The notes under the pieces were generated by a model, which saw only the letters and a list, made by a program, of their open reading frames with translations, searched no databases and was not told the DNA's origin. A stretch of DNA of 64,000 nt from UBA4742 sp963785815 (lineage in GTDB: Bacteria; Actinomycetota; Acidimicrobiia; Acidimicrobiales; Acidimicrobilacustridaceae), in assembly GCA_963785815.1 (NCBI GenBank), contig CAWAWN010000001.1, positions 682,001-746,000 of the forward strand. Direction: 5' to 3'. Below are positions 1-8,691 of the stretch, one piece after another (the stretch's first letter is position 1; each line of letters starts with the position of its first letter). A program made the translations under genes and the position numbers.

Positions 1-734
1 GTCTCGCTCAGCACCCGCACCGGGTTGTTGGACGCGTCCACCTCGATCGTCTCGATGCCGGGGGTGCCCCGCAGCTCGTCCTCGTAGGCCGCCTCCACCC
101 CGGTCTTGCCGATCTCGCTGTCGGGTTGGTACGGCTTGGCCACCTTGTGGGTGGGCGTGATGCCGCCCTGCTTGGCCTTGATCTCGACGTCGGAGATCCG
201 CCCGACGTAGCCGAGCACGTTGGCCGCCAGCGACCCGTTGGGGTAGGCCCGCACCGATTCGCGCTCGACCGCCACCGACGGGTACTGCGCCGCGCGCTCG
301 GAGAAGTACAGGTACACGTCGTCGGGCACGTCGACCGCGATCGGGATGGGCTGCAGCAGGCTGTACTGCTTGTCGGCCAGGGACTGGCGGATGCCGGCGT
401 CCTTGGTGGGCACGCCCGAGTCGGTCAGCTCCGTGGCCACCCGCGACACCAGGTCGGCCTGGGCCGCCTTGGTGAGCTTGGCGAAGTCGGAGGGGTCGAT
501 GGTGACCACCAACGATGTGCGGTTCCCGACCAGGAGCCGACCCTTGTCGTCGTAGATGAGGCCGCGGGGCGCCTCGATCTGCACGGTGCGGACGCGGTTG
601 GCCGTGGCCTGGAGCTGGTAGCGGTTGGCCACCATCACCTGCAGGTACCACATGCGGGCGAACAGGGCCCCGAACAGCGAGATGACCACCACGGCCAGGA
701 TGCTGAGCCGCAGGCGCGACGAGCTGGCTTCCAT
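1..734 (-). CDS. mrdA: Penicillin-binding protein 2, N-terminal part (runs off the window)
   Basis: Elongasome transpeptidase that cross-links peptidoglycan during lateral wall growth. Only about 244 N-terminal residues are inside the window. Visible are a short cytoplasmic start (MEASSSRLRLS), one signal-anchor helix (residues about 9-28), then the start of the PBP dimerisation domain with the typical APRGLIYDDKGRLLVGN stretch and, at the window edge, GKTGVEAAYEDELRGTPG. The catalytic transpeptidase domain lies outside. It is the last visible gene of the mreB-mreC-mreD series, 96 bp after mreD; the ATG at 734 has no obvious ribosome-binding site, but the upstream ATG pair at 815-820 is in another frame and soon stops. 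The synteny and PBP2-type N-terminus make the assignment firm. Confidence 0.9.
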   Translation of the reverse strand, partial: MEASSSRLRLSILAVVVISLFGALFARMWYLQVMVANRYQLQATANRVRTVQIEAPRGLIYDDKGRLLVGNRTSLVVTIDPSDFAKLTKAAQADLVSRVATELTDSGVPTKDAGIRQSLADKQYSLLQPIPIAVDVPDDVYLYFSERAAQYPSVAVERESVRAYPNGSLAANVLGYVGRISDVEIKAKQGGITPTHKVAKPYQPDSEIGKTGVEAAYEDELRGTPGIETIEVDASNNPVRVLSE

Positions 735-830
735 CAGCGGGCCCGCTCGACCTGGTGGCCGCACGGGGCGGCCCGTCCCAGGGGTTGCTTGCTCCGACCC
801 ACGGGGCCCAATTCCATCATGTCGGACCCG

Positions 831-1334
831 TCAACGGATCGCGGCTCGGCTGGGCACGGCATCGCCGAGCGCCCAGCGCATGAGCCGGATGGCCCAGGGC
901 GCCAGCACCGCGTTGACCAACGACACGACCAGCACCACCGTCACCAGGTGGGTGTTCAACAGCCCGGTTCGCCCCACCATCCGGGCCAACAGGACGTAGC
1001 CCACCGTGCCCAGGGCGCTGCCCACCGCGGCCAGCACCGGACCCTGCCATCGCGAGGTGCGCACCGAGGTGCCGTGCAGCATCCCGACGGCGTACCCGCT
1101 CAGGCAGTAGGCCAGGGCGGCCAGACCCATCGGCGCGGTGACCAGCAGGTCCATGGTCAGCCCGGCGAAGAAGCCGATGAGCGCGCCCAGGTCGGGTCCG
1201 CCCACGATGCCGGCCGACACCGCCACCAGCAGGAGCACGTCAGCCGCCACCCCGTCGACGCGCAGCACCGAGAGCCCCTGCTCGAGCACCGCGGCGCTGA
1301 TCAGCACCAGGGCGACGCGCACCACGACCTTCAT
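831..1334 (-). CDS. mreD: Rod shape-determining protein MreD
   Basis: Small integral membrane protein of the elongasome that links MreC to cell-wall synthases. It has 167 residues, the normal MreD length, and about five hydrophobic segments, starting with a helix directly after MKVV and ending with a basic tail. MreD is poorly conserved in sequence, so the call rests on size, topology and position between mreC (22 bp upstream) and PBP2. The ATG at 1334 leaves little room for another start. Confidence 0.88.
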   Translation of the reverse strand: MKVVVRVALVLISAAVLEQGLSVLRVDGVAADVLLLVAVSAGIVGGPDLGALIGFFAGLTMDLLVTAPMGLAALAYCLSGYAVGMLHGTSVRTSRWQGPVLAAVGSALGTVGYVLLARMVGRTGLLNTHLVTVVLVVSLVNAVLAPWAIRLMRWALGDAVPSRAAIR

Positions 1335-1356
1335 GTCGTCAGCCCGGCGGGCGACG

Positions 1357-2205
1357 TCACGAGCTGGGGCTCTGCCACTTGAGCACGCTCACGTAGCTGA
1401 GGTCGTGCACGTCGGCCAACAGGTCGACGCCCAGGGTCTGCTGCAGGGCGTCGGAGTCGCTCGACACGGAGTAGACCGTGCCCACGGGCAGACCCGTGGG
1501 GAACAGGCTGCCGGGCTCGCCTCGGGTGATGAGGATGTCGCCCCGCTTGACCGGATCACCGGCATCGACGGTGGCCTGGATGCGGCGGCTGTTGCCCTGC
1601 CCGGTGGCCACCCCCTCGATGCCGGGCGCGCCGCCGACGTCGGTGCCGAGCACGGTGACCCCCACCGAGAAGGAGGTGTCGGTGATGAGCTTGACCACCG
1701 CCTGGCGGGACGACACCTGCACCACCGTGCCCACCAGACCGGTGCCCACCACCACCGGCATGCCGGCGCGCAGGCCGCTCGACGAGCCCCGGCCGATCTC
1801 GATGGTGTCGTCGAAGTTGGCCACCGGACCCGACAGCACGGGCGCCCGTACCGTGGGGACGTCACCCACGAAGGGGAGGTTGGCCTGTTCGAGCAGCTGC
1901 TGGTTGGACTGCTCGGCCACCTGTCCGGCCGCGATCTGGCTGCGCATCTGGTCGAGCTGCTCCTGCAGCGCCTGGTTCTGCTTGCGCACGTCGTCGTAGC
2001 GGAAGGCGCCGCCCCACAGGTTGGAGAACGGGCGCACGACGGCCTGAGCCCCGTGGCCGACCGGCGCCAGGGCCGACAGCACGCTGCTGCGAGCCGTGTC
2101 GATGGGCCCGAAGCCGCGGAAGTCGAGGGTGAGCAGGGTCAGCGACGTGAGGATGAGCAGGACGAGGGTGAACCGGGATCGACCGATCCGCCGCGACATG
2201 GCCAT
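1357..2205 (-). CDS. mreC: Rod shape-determining protein MreC
   Basis: Periplasm-facing scaffold of the elongasome that binds PBP2 and transmits the state of MreB. The 282 residues show a basic N-terminus, one transmembrane helix (about 12-28), a heptad-like coiled coil rich in Q and L (about 70-110, around NQALQEQLDQMRSQI), then the beta-rich MreC core with GRGSSSGLRAGMPVV and ITRGEPGSLFPTGLPVG. It lies 13 bp after mreB and 22 bp before mreD, so it is co-transcribed with them. Confidence 0.93.
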   Translation of the reverse strand: MAMSRRIGRSRFTLVLLILTSLTLLTLDFRGFGPIDTARSSVLSALAPVGHGAQAVVRPFSNLWGGAFRYDDVRKQNQALQEQLDQMRSQIAAGQVAEQSNQQLLEQANLPFVGDVPTVRAPVLSGPVANFDDTIEIGRGSSSGLRAGMPVVVGTGLVGTVVQVSSRQAVVKLITDTSFSVGVTVLGTDVGGAPGIEGVATGQGNSRRIQATVDAGDPVKRGDILITRGEPGSLFPTGLPVGTVYSVSSDSDALQQTLGVDLLADVHDLSYVSVLKWQSPSS

Positions 2206-2218
2206 GCGGGCGGTCCGC

Positions 2219-3265
2219 TCAGTCGGGACTGGTCGAGAAGAGCCCGCCGTCGAACGCCTCGAAGTGCTCGAGGGACTGACCCGAACCGATGGCCACGCAG
2301 AACAGCGGGTTGGGCGCGATCACGATCGGCATCCCGGTCTCGTGCTCGAGCCGGGCCCCCAGCCCGTTGAGCAGTGCGCCCCCGCCGGCCAGGACGATCC
2401 CCTGCTCCATGATGTCGGCAGCCAGCTCGGGAGGCGTCTTGTCGAGGGTGACCTTGACCGCGTCGACGATGGCCGATACCGGCTCGTCGATGGCCTCGCG
2501 GATCTCGTCGGTCGAGGTGACGATGGTCTTGGGCAGGCCGGTGACCAGGTCACGGCCTCGGATCTCGGCGTGCAGCTCGACCTCGAGGGGCCACGCCGAC
2601 CCGAGCGCCACCTTCACCTCCTCGGCGGTGCGCTCGCCCAGGGCCAGGCTGTACTCCTTCTTGATGAACTGGATGATCGAGTCGTCGAGCTCGTCGCCGC
2701 CGACGCGGATCGACTGGCTGGTGACCACCCCGCCCAGGGAGATGACGGCCACCTCGGTGGTGCCGCCCCCGATGTCGACGATCATGTTGCCGGTCGGCTC
2801 ATGCACCGGCAGCCCGGCGCCGATGGCTGCGGCCATGGGCTCGGAGATGATGCGGGCCGGCTTGCGGGCCCCTGCCATCTCGGCGGCCTCCTGCACGGCG
2901 CGCTGCTCGACCGGGGTGATGCCCGAGGGCACGCAGATGACCATGCGGGGCTTGGCCCACTTGCGCTGGTGGACCTTCTGGATGAAGTAGCGCAGCATCT
3001 TCTCGCAGATGTCGAAGTCCGCGATGACGCCGTCCTTGAGCGGCCGGATCGCCTTGATGTGGGCCGGGGTGCGCCCGATCATGCGCTTGGCCTCGGCGCC
3101 CACCGCCACCGGGCGGCCGTCGTTGACGTTGACCGCCACCACCGAGGGCTCGTTCAGCACGATCCCTTCGCCGGCGAGGTACACCAACGTGTTCGCCGTC
3201 CCGAGGTCGACGGCCATGTCGCGGCCCATGATCGAAGAGAAGGAGGAGAGCACCGTGTCGGCCAA
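2219..3265 (-). CDS. mreB: Rod shape-determining actin-like protein MreB
   Basis: Actin-like ATPase that forms filaments under the membrane and orients wall synthesis in rods. The 348 residues contain the phosphate-1 loop DLGTANTLVY, the phosphate-2 loop VDIGGGTTEVAVISLGG and the adenosine motif VLAGGGALL, all intact. As drawn it begins with a TTG codon; an alternative is the in-frame ATG 12 codons later, giving the more usual start MGRDMAVDLGTAN. No strong ribosome-binding site decides between them. It heads the mreB-mreC-mreD-PBP2 series and has a 180-bp upstream gap after ndk that probably holds its own promoter. Its presence implies rod-shaped growth. Confidence 0.96.
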   Translation of the reverse strand: MADTVLSSFSSIMGRDMAVDLGTANTLVYLAGEGIVLNEPSVVAVNVNDGRPVAVGAEAKRMIGRTPAHIKAIRPLKDGVIADFDICEKMLRYFIQKVHQRKWAKPRMVICVPSGITPVEQRAVQEAAEMAGARKPARIISEPMAAAIGAGLPVHEPTGNMIVDIGGGTTEVAVISLGGVVTSQSIRVGGDELDDSIIQFIKKEYSLALGERTAEEVKVALGSAWPLEVELHAEIRGRDLVTGLPKTIVTSTDEIREAIDEPVSAIVDAVKVTLDKTPPELAADIMEQGIVLAGGGALLNGLGARLEHETGMPIVIAPNPLFCVAIGSGQSLEHFEAFDGGLFSTSPD

Positions 3266-3445
3266 TCTGTGGTCCCAAAGCGGACGATCGTGGTTGGGGC
3301 GGCTTCCCGCAGGCTAGGCCACCCGGCCCACCTGTGCAGGGGCACTCCGGAAGAGTTTCTCCGCCCGCAGCAACGCCCGAATCCTATCGGTTCGTAACGC
3401 GACTGCAATCTGCTGCGCCCGCCGGGAGGCTCGCCGACCAGAGGG

Positions 3446-3859
3446 CTAGGAAATCAGACCCGGGAAGAAGATGGCGATCTCGCGCTGGGCCGACTCGAGG
3501 GAGTCGGAGCCGTGGACCAGGTTCTCGGTGAACAGGATGCCCAGGTCGCCGCGGATGGTGCCCGGATCGGCCTCGCGAGGGTTGGTGGTGCCCATCATGG
3601 TGCGCACCACCTTCCAGGTGTCCTCCGGCCCCTCGAGCACGAACACCAGCGCCGGTGAGCGGCCGATGAAGGCCACGAGCTCGTCGTAGAAGCCCTTGCC
3701 CACGTGCTCGGCGTAGTGCCGACTGGCCAGCTCGGCGTCGATGGTGCGCAGCTCGGCGGCCACCAGGGTGAGCCCCTTGCGCTCGAACCGGCCGATGATC
3801 TCCCCGACCAGGCCGCGTTCGACGGCGTCGGGCTTGCAGATGACGAGGGTGCGATCCAT
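3446..3859 (-). CDS. ndk: Nucleoside diphosphate kinase
   Basis: Transfers the gamma phosphate from ATP to other nucleoside diphosphates through a phospho-histidine. The 137 residues cover the whole family fold: start TLVICKPDAVERGLVGEII, the NPREADPGTIRGDLG loop, and the active-site NLVHGSDS with its histidine. The position between the folC-like gene and mreB matches the order known in Streptomyces and relatives, although the valS and DUF4233 genes usually found nearby are absent here. Confidence 0.97.
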   Translation of the reverse strand: MDRTLVICKPDAVERGLVGEIIGRFERKGLTLVAAELRTIDAELASRHYAEHVGKGFYDELVAFIGRSPALVFVLEGPEDTWKVVRTMMGTTNPREADPGTIRGDLGILFTENLVHGSDSLESAQREIAIFFPGLIS

Positions 3860-3955
3860 GGCGCCGGAGGCTAGGCGACGACCCTCAGGCCGAGCGATTC
3901 GGCCCGAGCCCGTGGTTCGGACCGTCGGCGCCCGACGGCTCGCGCCCGACCACGG

Positions 3956-5221
3956 TCAAGCGAGCTTGGCCCTGGCCGCGCCGACCACGCGGGGGGAGCC
4001 CGTGATCAGGATGGCGTCGTCGGGCGTGGACGCGACCCGCGCCCCGTCGACCGCGTCCTCCACGTCGGCCACCACCATCGGGTCGATGCCCAAAGCCTCG
4101 GCGGCGGCGGCCAACACCCGCGCGTCGAGTGCATCGGGACCGGGAGCGCGGGTCACGATCACCTCGTCGAACGAGACCGCCTCCACCGCGTCGAGCAGGT
4201 CGGTCACCTCGGCGCTGACCGATGCCCCGATCACCAGCAACCGCCGTCCGCTGACCTCGAAGTCCTGTCGCCAGATGGCGGCCACCCGTTGGAGCGCCTC
4301 GGGGTCGGCGGCCACGTCCACGACCACCAGCGGCCCGCGGCCCACCACCTCGAAGTGCCCCGGGTCGACCGCAGTGGCCAGGCCTTCGGCCACCAGATCG
4401 GGATCCAGCGGGCGTGCGAAGAAAGCCTCGGCGGCGGCCACCGCCAACCCCGCGGCGTCGCCCGAGGCCGCGCCGTGCAGGGGCACGAACAGCTCCTGGT
4501 AGCGACCGTGCGGCGTGCGCAGATCGACCACCCGACCACCTACCGCGGCCAGGTTCTCGGACACGTCGAGCTCGACGTCGCGTTGGATGAGCTCGGCCGG
4601 CCCTCGAGTGGCCACCACGGCTCGGGACTCCTCGTCGGGGTCACCCAAGACCGCCACCGCATCGCGGGGCACCCAATCGATCAGGCGGCCGACGGCCGCC
4701 GGATCCGACGCCGCCACCACCGTCACGGCCGGCGCCACCCGGGCGGGGGCGTCGTCGGTGCCCGCCGATCCCACCTCGATCACGGCCACGTCCACCGCCA
4801 CCTGGGCGAACCAGCCGAGGGCGGCCGCCGCCAGCACCTCTGACCAGCTGAGGTCCGGGCTGACCAACGCCTCCAGGTGGGCGACCGCCCCCAGGATGTC
4901 GGCCAGCTCGGCGTCGGCCATGACCTCCCCGTTGCGGGCCACGCGGTCTCCTGGGCGCTCGAGGTCGGCGCTGACCAGGGTGCCAGTGGTGAGGCCGGTG
5001 GCCGCCAGGATGGCGCCGATCAGCCGGGTCACGGTGGAGGACCCGACCGAACCGGCCACCAGGATCACCGGATAGGCGTGTTGGGGGTTCCCCAGGGCGT
5101 CGAGCACGCTCCCCAGGGCGTCGGGTGGCGATCCGAGGGCGCTGACGACGGGCCCGGGCGCGCCGACTCGGGAGCGGCGGGGATGGCGGTCGAGGTACTC
5201 GAGGGCCTCAGCCAGCTCCAC
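3956..5221 (-). CDS. FolC/Mur-ligase-like protein with degenerate active site
   Basis: By position (directly after clpX, before ndk) and overall pattern this is the folylpolyglutamate/dihydrofolate synthase gene, 421 residues. The family's catalytic motifs are however lost. The P-loop, normally GTNGKGST, reads GSVGSSTVTR without lysine; the SPHL after it reads SADL; the DGAHNP motif reads DVAADP; PGR before it reads PGH; and the usual histidine and lysine-bearing REKAGI segment is not found. Flanking beta strands are still recognisable (VDVAVIEVGSAG; HFEVVGRGPLVVVDV). The frame is open, codon use matches the neighbours, and it starts only 6 bp after clpX, so it looks like a maintained pseudoenzyme and not a decaying gene. 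What it does is unknown; a true folC should exist elsewhere in the genome. Confidence 0.8.
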   Translation of the reverse strand: MELAEALEYLDRHPRRSRVGAPGPVVSALGSPPDALGSVLDALGNPQHAYPVILVAGSVGSSTVTRLIGAILAATGLTTGTLVSADLERPGDRVARNGEVMADAELADILGAVAHLEALVSPDLSWSEVLAAAALGWFAQVAVDVAVIEVGSAGTDDAPARVAPAVTVVAASDPAAVGRLIDWVPRDAVAVLGDPDEESRAVVATRGPAELIQRDVELDVSENLAAVGGRVVDLRTPHGRYQELFVPLHGAASGDAAGLAVAAAEAFFARPLDPDLVAEGLATAVDPGHFEVVGRGPLVVVDVAADPEALQRVAAIWRQDFEVSGRRLLVIGASVSAEVTDLLDAVEAVSFDEVIVTRAPGPDALDARVLAAAAEALGIDPMVVADVEDAVDGARVASTPDDAILITGSPRVVGAARAKLA

Positions 5222-5227
5222 GCCGGT

Positions 5228-6502
5228 TCAGGACGCGGCGCGACGGGGGCGCGACGCCGTCGGCGTGGCCGCGCGCGGCACCAGCGTGGGGTTGACCTTG
5301 TCGAGCACCACGGTGCGGTCGATGACCACCCGCTCGACGTCGGCCCGGCTGGGCAGGTCGTACATGGTGCTCAGCAGCACCTCTTCGAGGATGGCCCGCA
5401 GGCCCCGCGCCCCGGTGCCGCGCAGCAGGGCCTGGTCGGCCACCGCCGCCAGCGCATCGTCGGTGAACTCGAGTTGGGCGTCCTCGAACTCGAAGAACTT
5501 CTGGTACTGCTTGATCAGCGCGTTGCGGGGCTCGACCAGGATGCGGATCAGCGCCTCCTGGTCGAGGTTGCTGACCGCGCCGATGACCGGCAGGCGCCCG
5601 ATGAACTCGGGGATGAGGCCGAACTTGAGCAGGTCTTCGGGCAGCACCTGGGAGTAGAGCTGGCCCAGGTCGGGGCCGTTGGCGCTGCGCAGCTCGGCGG
5701 AGAAGCCGACGCCCTTCTTGCCGATGCGGCTCTCGATGATCTTGTCGATGCCGGCGAACGCGCCACCGCAGATGAACAGGATGTTGGTCGTGTCGATCTG
5801 GATGAACTCCTGGTGCGGGTGCTTGCGGCCCCCCTGCGGCGGCACCGAGGCGGTGGTGCCCTCCAGGATCTTGAGCAGGGCCTGCTGCACGCCCTCGCCC
5901 GACACGTCGCGGGTGATCGACGGGTTCTCGCTCTTGCGGGCGATCTTGTCGATCTCGTCGATGTAGATGATGCCGGTCTCGGCCTTCTTGACGTCGTAGT
6001 CGGCGGCCTGGATCAGCTTGAGCAGGATGTTCTCGACGTCCTCACCGACGTAGCCGGCCTCGGTCAGGGCGGTGGCATCGGCGATGGCGAAGGGCACGTT
6101 GAGCATGCGGGCCAGCGTCTGGGCCAGCAACGTCTTGCCGCAGCCAGTGGGGCCGATCAGCATGATGTTGGACTTGGCCAGCTCGACCTCGGTCTCGTGG
6201 CCGCTGCCGAACTGCACCCGCTTGTAGTGGTTGTAGACCGCCACCGACAGGATCTTCTTGGCCTGGTCCTGACCGATGATGTAGTCGTTCAGGAAGTCGT
6301 AGATCTCACGGGGCTTGGGCAGCTCGTCGAAGCGCAGGTCGCTGGTCTCGGCCAGCTCCTCCTCGATGATCTCGTTGCAGAGGTCGATGCACTCGTCGCA
6401 GATGTACACGCCGGGGCCGGCGATGAGCTTCTTGACCTGCTTCTGCGACTTGCCGCAGAACGAGCACTTCAGCAGCTCGCCACCATCTCCGAACTTGGCC
6501 AC
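5228..6502 (-). CDS. clpX: ATP-dependent Clp protease, unfoldase subunit ClpX
   Basis: AAA+ unfoldase that feeds substrates into ClpP. The 424 residues start with the C4 zinc-binding domain (CSFCGKSQ ... CDECIDLC, residues about 15-42), followed by Walker A GPTGCGKT, Walker B IIYIDEIDK, the pore loop GYVGEDVE, the sensor/arginine-finger region and the ClpP-binding loop of IGF type, seen here as RIGKKGVGF further on. It lies 37 bp downstream of clpP and 6 bp upstream of the folC-like gene, consistent with one transcription unit. Confidence 0.97.
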   Translation of the reverse strand: MAKFGDGGELLKCSFCGKSQKQVKKLIAGPGVYICDECIDLCNEIIEEELAETSDLRFDELPKPREIYDFLNDYIIGQDQAKKILSVAVYNHYKRVQFGSGHETEVELAKSNIMLIGPTGCGKTLLAQTLARMLNVPFAIADATALTEAGYVGEDVENILLKLIQAADYDVKKAETGIIYIDEIDKIARKSENPSITRDVSGEGVQQALLKILEGTTASVPPQGGRKHPHQEFIQIDTTNILFICGGAFAGIDKIIESRIGKKGVGFSAELRSANGPDLGQLYSQVLPEDLLKFGLIPEFIGRLPVIGAVSNLDQEALIRILVEPRNALIKQYQKFFEFEDAQLEFTDDALAAVADQALLRGTGARGLRAILEEVLLSTMYDLPSRADVERVVIDRTVVLDKVNPTLVPRAATPTASRPRRAAS

Positions 6503-6539
6503 GTCGGTTCGTCTCCCCAGTTGTCGGATTGGGTGGTGA

Positions 6540-7175
6540 TCAGTGGACGGCTGCGATCGGTCCGCTGTTGTCGGCGAGCGAACGAGCCGAGATGACCTCG
6601 TCGATGATGCCGTACTCCATGGCTTCGGATGCCGACATTACAAAGTCGCGGTCGGTGTCCTGGTGGATCTTTTCCACGGGCTGGCCGGTGTGCTTGCTCA
6701 GGATCTCCTCGAGCAGGGTGCGCATGCGCAGGATCTCGCGGGCGGCCAGCTCGATGTCGGTGGCCTGGCCCTGGGACTGGGCGTAGGGCTGGTGGATGAG
6801 GATGCGGGCGTGGGGCAGGGCCAGGCGCTTGCCCGGGGTGCCCGCCGCCAGCAGCACGGCCGCGGCCGACGCGGCCTGGCCGAAGCAGATGGTGGAGATG
6901 TCGGGCTTGATGAACGACATGGTGTCGTAGATGGCGAACAGCGCCGTGATGTCGCCGCCGGGCGAGTTGATGTAGAGGTTGATGTCCTTGTCGGGGCTCT
7001 CGGACTCGAGGTGCAGCAGCTGGGCGCAGATCAGGTTGGCGATCGTGTCGTCGATCGGCGTGCCCACGAAGATGATGTTCTCCTTGAGCAGCTTGGAGTA
7101 GAGGTCGTAGCCCCGCTCGCCGCGGTTGGTCTGCTCGACGACGTAGGGGATGTTGTAGTTGCGGGGCGAGATCAC
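6540..7175 (-). CDS. clpP: ATP-dependent Clp protease proteolytic subunit
   Basis: Serine protease that forms the degradation chamber used by ClpX. The 211 residues carry the triad: serine in FGQAASAAAV, histidine in RILIHQPYAQ, and aspartate in QDTDRDFVMSA. The gene begins with GTG and overlaps the tig stop by four bases (GTGA), so translation is probably coupled. Many actinobacteria have a tandem clpP1-clpP2 pair here; only one copy is present at this locus. Confidence 0.96.
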   Translation of the reverse strand: MISPRNYNIPYVVEQTNRGERGYDLYSKLLKENIIFVGTPIDDTIANLICAQLLHLESESPDKDINLYINSPGGDITALFAIYDTMSFIKPDISTICFGQAASAAAVLLAAGTPGKRLALPHARILIHQPYAQSQGQATDIELAAREILRMRTLLEEILSKHTGQPVEKIHQDTDRDFVMSASEAMEYGIIDEVISARSLADNSGPIAAVH

Positions 7176-8626
7176 TCTGCGTCCTCTTCGGGCTCGGTGC
7201 CGTCGGCCGAGTCGGACTCGGCGGCTTCTCCGGTGGGACCATCGACGCTAGCGGCAACTCCGCCCAGCTCCTCGGACTCGTCGTCGCCGTCGTCCGCGGC
7301 GTCCTCGTCCTCGGGCACCAGCAGGTCGGACCGGTCGATCGGGTTGCCCTCCTCGTCGACCACCTCGACGGACTCGACCAGCCAGTCGAGGGCCTTGCGC
7401 CGGCGGATGTCGCCTCGGATGGCGGCCACCTGGTCGGCCTCCTCGAAGCGCAGGCGCACGGCTTCGGGGGTGAGATCGAGCTGCTGGGCCACCTGGCCGA
7501 ACTCGGCCTCGAGGTCATCGTCGGTGGCTTCGATCTGCTCGGCGTCGGCCACCGCCCGCAGGGCCAGGTCGAACTTGGCCGCACGGGTGGCGGTGGCCCG
7601 CAGCTCCTCTACGAACTCGTTGGGGTCCTGCCCGGAGCTGGCCAGCCACTGGTCGAGGTTCAGGCCCTGGGCCCCCAGCCGCATGGAGAAGTCCTCGAGG
7701 CGCTGGCGCATCTCGCCGGCCACGAGCGGCTCGGGCACCTCGAGGTCGACCAGCTCGGCGGTGGCATCGCCCACCTTGTCGCGCAGGTTCATCTGGGCCT
7801 GCAGGCGTCGCACGGTGGTCATGCGCTCGGCCAGGTCGGCCCGCAGCTCGGCCAGGGTGTCGAACTCGGAGGCCTCGGCCGCCCACGTGTCGTCGGCGTC
7901 GGGCAGCACCCGCTCCTTGACCTCTTTGAGGGTGACCTCGAAGTGCAGCCCGTCCTCTTCCTCGGGGTCGGGGTGGTCGGCGTCGAAGGACAACTCGTCG
8001 CCGGCGTCGGCGCCGATCAGGGCCTCGTCGAGCTCGGGCACGATCGCCCCGCTGCCCACCTCGTAGGAGTAGTCCTCGGCCGTCAGACCCTCGAGATCCT
8101 CCTCGCCCTGGGAGCCGCGCACGTCGATGGTGACGATGTCGCCTTCGGCCGCCTCTCGCTCGACCGTCTCGAGCTCGGCGTACTGGCGCCGCATGCGGTC
8201 GATCTGGGCGTCGATCTCCTCGTCGGTGGCCTCGGGTCGCGGCAGGGTCACGCGCAGGTTGTCGTAGCCGGGCACGGTCACGACGGGCCGGACCTCGACC
8301 ACGGCGTCGAACACGACCGCGCCGGCCTCCTCGCCCTCGGTGATCTCGATCTCAGGGGCGGCGATGACGTCGACCTCGTGCTCGCGCACCGCCTTGGCGT
8401 AGTAGTCGGGGATGGCGTCGCGCAGGGCCTCGCCCCGGGCCACGCCCTCACCCAGGCGGGCCTCGAGGAGCTTGCGGGGCGCCTTGCCGGGCCGGAACCC
8501 CGGCACCTTCACCTCTCGGGCGATCTTGCGGAAGGTGGCGTCGAGGGCGGTCTCGAACTCCTGCTCGTCCACCTCGACGGAGAGCTTCACCTTGTTGTCT
8601 TCGAGTTCGATCACCGACGTCTTCAC
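7172..8626 (-). CDS. tig: Trigger factor
   Basis: Ribosome-bound chaperone and prolyl isomerase for nascent chains. With a GTG start at 8626 the protein has 484 residues. The ribosome-binding signature reads VPGFRPGKAPRKLLE (residues about 43-57), followed by the FKBP-like domain (around EGDIVTIDVRG and the VGSGAIVPELDEAL stretch) and the helical C-domain. The C-terminus is extended by about 50 very acidic residues (DEDAADDGDDESEELGG and on), common in actinobacterial homologues. It is the first gene of tig-clpP-clpX. The upstream in-frame codons overlap the aminotransferase gene and do not look coding. Confidence 0.95.
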   Translation of the reverse strand: MKTSVIELEDNKVKLSVEVDEQEFETALDATFRKIAREVKVPGFRPGKAPRKLLEARLGEGVARGEALRDAIPDYYAKAVREHEVDVIAAPEIEITEGEEAGAVVFDAVVEVRPVVTVPGYDNLRVTLPRPEATDEEIDAQIDRMRRQYAELETVEREAAEGDIVTIDVRGSQGEEDLEGLTAEDYSYEVGSGAIVPELDEALIGADAGDELSFDADHPDPEEEDGLHFEVTLKEVKERVLPDADDTWAAEASEFDTLAELRADLAERMTTVRRLQAQMNLRDKVGDATAELVDLEVPEPLVAGEMRQRLEDFSMRLGAQGLNLDQWLASSGQDPNEFVEELRATATRAAKFDLALRAVADAEQIEATDDDLEAEFGQVAQQLDLTPEAVRLRFEEADQVAAIRGDIRRRKALDWLVESVEVVDEEGNPIDRSDLLVPEDEDAADDGDDESEELGGVAASVDGPTGEAAESDSADGTEPEEDAE

Positions 8627-8691
8627 GGTGGCGGAGTGTAGTGGCCGTCGGGCCCGCCCCCGACCGGGAGGGTCGTCGGCCAGGGGCCCGA

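Noticed and set aside
126..1382. Long plus-strand open frame opposite PBP2 and mreD
   Set aside because: It is an antisense shadow: rich in H, G, R, Q and D, no domain, while the minus strand encodes well-known proteins there.
3446..3859. Ndk lacking its active-site histidine
   Set aside because: The histidine is present in NLVHGSDS; the gene looks normal.
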